Positions 6,503-7,963 of a stretch of 7,963 nt of DNA are shown here, piece by piece. The position numbers were made by a program, and so were the translations under genes. The notes beneath the pieces were generated by a model. The model had not been told where the DNA came from, searched no databases, and saw nothing but the letters and a program-made list of their open reading frames with translations. The stretch is taken from assembly GCA_020430865.1 (NCBI GenBank), contig JAGQIY010000162.1, forward strand, positions 1 to 7,963, written 5' to 3'. The stretch is from Myxococcales bacterium. Lineage in GTDB: Bacteria; Myxococcota; Polyangia; Polyangiales; Polyangiaceae. Position 1 is the stretch's first letter, and each line of letters begins with the position of its first letter.

Positions 6503-6508
6503 GCGGCT

Positions 6509-6588
6509 CGAGAGTCCTCACCGACTCTCGGTTCCCCCAACTTCGAGCCGGTGCGCCCACGCCCAGCAACCTTTGTGGGCGCACCGGC
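6509..6588 (+). promoter_or_regulatory. Two perfect inverted repeats in the leader of the HmuY-like gene
   Basis: CGAGAGTC (6509-6516) pairs with GACTCTCG (6523-6530) around a six-base loop. Then GCCGGTGCGCCCAC (6547-6560) pairs perfectly with GTGGGCGCACCGGC (6575-6588) around a 14-base loop, ending 27 bases before the ATG. No T-run follows, so this is not a standard attenuator. A protected mRNA 5' end, translational control or a protein-binding dyad are possible. Confidence 0.55.
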
Positions 6589-6615
6589 GGGGATACGTCC
6601 ATCTCACGCTGAACC

Positions 6616-7770
6616 ATGTCCCGCTTGTCCTCCTCCACACGGAAACTCATCGGCAGCTGCGCCCTGCTCGCGTGCGGCTGCACTGACATCTCCGTCGACA
6701 AGGCCGCGGAGAACGGCGGCCAAGGCGGCTCCACGGCGAGCGCCGGAGGCTCCAACGGGGGTAGCTCGACGGAGGGAGGCAGCGCGGGGGTCGGCAGCGC
6801 GCCCCGGGAGTGGCCCGGTACGCTGGCACGCGTCGATGTCCCCAGCGACTCTGCGTTCGTGAACCTCTCGGCCGCAGAGGTGACTGCTGGCGACGCAGCG
6901 CCGGCTGACTGGGACCTGCACTTCAAAGGTGTCGACGTCTACACGAACTCAGGCGCCTCGGGAGACGGCCTGGGAGGTGCGTTCGGCCCCCTCGCTTGGG
7001 AAGTCTACTTTGCGGGGGAGTACCCCGAAGTGCCCTTCATCTTCACCGACGAACCATCGGGCGCGGTGGGAGACTGGTACGCCTATGACGGCGCCACCCA
7101 TGCGCTATACAGCCGCTTCCACACTTATGGCATCCGCTCCGGAGACGACTTCTTCAAGCTCCAAGTCCTCGCGTATTACGGCGAGGTCCAGGGCGCACCT
7201 GTTTCCGCGGTGTACAGCGTGCGCTACGCCAAGGTCGAGGCACAGCACAACCATCCCACCCAAGCCGTCGAGGGGATCGACGCGACCGCGGGTTGGCCGA
7301 AGGTCAGTGACTCCCAGCCGAGTTCTTGCCTCCGCCTGAGCGATGGGGCCATCTTGGCCCTGACTCCGTCCGAAGCGCAGCAACGCACCGATTGGGACGT
7401 TTGTTTCCGCAGAGATAACATCAGCATCAACGGCGACGCTGGAGGCCCGGGTGGTGTCACCGGAGTGGACCTGGATGCCGACGACGACGCGGACGTCGAT
7501 CAGGTCAAGCTACGGAATGCCGAGAGCACGCTCGCCAGCTTTGATTCGCTCGACTGGGCCACGCTGAGCGATCCCTCGCTGAAGTATCGCGGCGATCGCG
7601 TCGTCTCCGCATTCACGGACGCTTGGCTCGACACGAGCGAGCCGCCCCTGCTCGCGGACGCCAGCTGGCTCGTGATCGATCACGCAGGCGCGCCCTTCTT
7701 GCTGGCCTTCAGCCAAGATGAGCCCGCCGACCCCGGGCATCTGACGCTCCACCTGCTCGCCCTCGATTGA
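6616..7770 (+). CDS. HmuY-family lipoprotein with two HmuY-like domains
   Basis: Probable haem-binding surface lipoprotein (384 residues). The signal peptide ends at LLAC (lipobox cysteine C20; C22 is an alternative). A Gly/Ser tether follows at 34-62. The first HmuY-like domain, about 65-208, has the family hallmark WDLHFKGVDVYTNSG (99-113), then the DFFKLQVLAYYGE strand (178-190) and YSVRYAKVE near its end. A second region, about 230-384, repeats the hallmark as WDVCFRRDNISING (260-273) and carries two cysteines, C238 and C263, that could form a disulfide. HmuY of Bacteroidetes is a haemophore-like lipoprotein; haem binding here is inferred from the family. Histidines that could ligate haem include H102, H162, H169, H211 and H213, but I cannot assign them. 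The ATG has no clear ribosome-binding site, but the signal peptide fixes it. Two Fur boxes lie upstream, shared with the divergent metalloprotease gene. Confidence 0.87.
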   Translation: MSRLSSSTRKLIGSCALLACGCTDISVDKAAENGGQGGSTASAGGSNGGSSTEGGSAGVGSAPREWPGTLARVDVPSDSAFVNLSAAEVTAGDAAPADWDLHFKGVDVYTNSGASGDGLGGAFGPLAWEVYFAGEYPEVPFIFTDEPSGAVGDWYAYDGATHALYSRFHTYGIRSGDDFFKLQVLAYYGEVQGAPVSAVYSVRYAKVEAQHNHPTQAVEGIDATAGWPKVSDSQPSSCLRLSDGAILALTPSEAQQRTDWDVCFRRDNISINGDAGGPGGVTGVDLDADDDADVDQVKLRNAESTLASFDSLDWATLSDPSLKYRGDRVVSAFTDAWLDTSEPPLLADASWLVIDHAGAPFLLAFSQDEPADPGHLTLHLLALD

Positions 7771-7853
7771 CACCGAACCGAGTTCGGTGAACCCCAAAGA
7801 ACGAGGGCAACCCACGGAGTGCCCTCCCCAACCGATATCGCGCGGAAACGCGC
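7771..7853 (+). other. Three consecutive small hairpins between two lipoprotein genes
   Basis: CACCGAAC-cga-GTTCGGTG (7771-7789) starts on the base after the stop codon. GAGGGCA (7803-7809) pairs with TGCCCTC (7820-7826). GCGCG-GAAA-CGCGC (7840-7853) is capped by a GNRA tetraloop, three bases before the next ribosome-binding site. All stems are perfect. None has a T-run, so read-through from the HmuY-like gene into the next gene is possible. Confidence 0.5.
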
Positions 7854-7863
7854 ATGGAGAACC

Positions 7864-7963
7864 ATGATGTTTCGTCCGAAGGTACTTTGCTTTGGCCTGT
7901 GCGCCGCGCTCACGCTGGTGGGCTGCGGTGACGACTCCGGTGACGGAGGCGAAACTGGCGGCA
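7864..7963 (+). CDS. Lipoprotein, N-terminal fragment cut by the window end
   Basis: Only the first 33 codons are present. They give a signal peptide with a basic start, a hydrophobic core and a lipobox L18-V19-G20-C21, followed by the acidic, Gly-rich start of a tether (GDDSGDGGETGG), as in the other two lipoproteins here. GGAGA at 7856-7860 serves as ribosome-binding site; two ATGs (7864 and 7867) are in tandem, and the second has the better spacing. It lies 93 bases after the HmuY-like gene on the same strand and may be co-transcribed under the Fur boxes. The mature domain is outside the window, so no function can be given. Confidence 0.8.
   Translation, partial: MMFRPKVLCFGLCAALTLVGCGDDSGDGGETGG

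Noticed and set aside
1..7963. CRISPR array, insertion sequence, tRNA or rRNA
   Set aside because: No spaced direct repeats, transposase motifs, terminal repeats with target duplications, or RNA gene folds were seen on either strand.

Overview
The window is GC-rich, almost fully coding DNA that looks like a myxobacterium, most likely of the Polyangia/Polyangiales type. The evidence is indirect: lipoproteins with long Gly/Ser/Thr tethers, a putative metalloprotease with a MYXO-CTERM-like tail, a HmuY-type lipoprotein and a GAF/HD-GYP protein. No rRNA, tRNA or other marker gene is present to fix the taxonomy.

Left part (1-3199): a two-gene, same-strand unit. A PhoH/YbeZ-type ATPase is followed 12 bases later by a 673-residue protein with a receiver-like N-terminus, a GAF domain and an HD-GYP phosphodiesterase domain that is split by an insertion. 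This is housekeeping RNA metabolism next to nucleotide second-messenger turnover.

Middle part (3200-4862): a small exported, probably outer-membrane beta-barrel protein (3382-3990), then a Gly-rich lipoprotein with a six-cysteine C-terminal module (4187-4798). Between them, 4023-4171 is almost wholly self-complementary. It holds a nested hairpin, two 11-bp helices in H-type pseudoknot order and a hairpin ending two bases before a strong Shine-Dalgarno. A good intrinsic terminator (4813-4862) closes this part.

Right part (4852-7963): a divergent pair sharing a 312-bp control region. Leftwards runs a secreted HExxH metalloprotease of the MXAN_6640 type; rightwards runs a lipoprotein with what look like two HmuY (haem-binding) domains. 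Between them lie two near-perfect Fur boxes in an AT-rich island, and both 5' leaders contain long perfect inverted repeats. The simplest model is an iron-starvation module in which a surface protease breaks down haem- or iron-proteins, perhaps of prey, and the HmuY-like lipoprotein captures what is released. A further lipoprotein gene starts at 7864 and runs off the window after three small hairpins.
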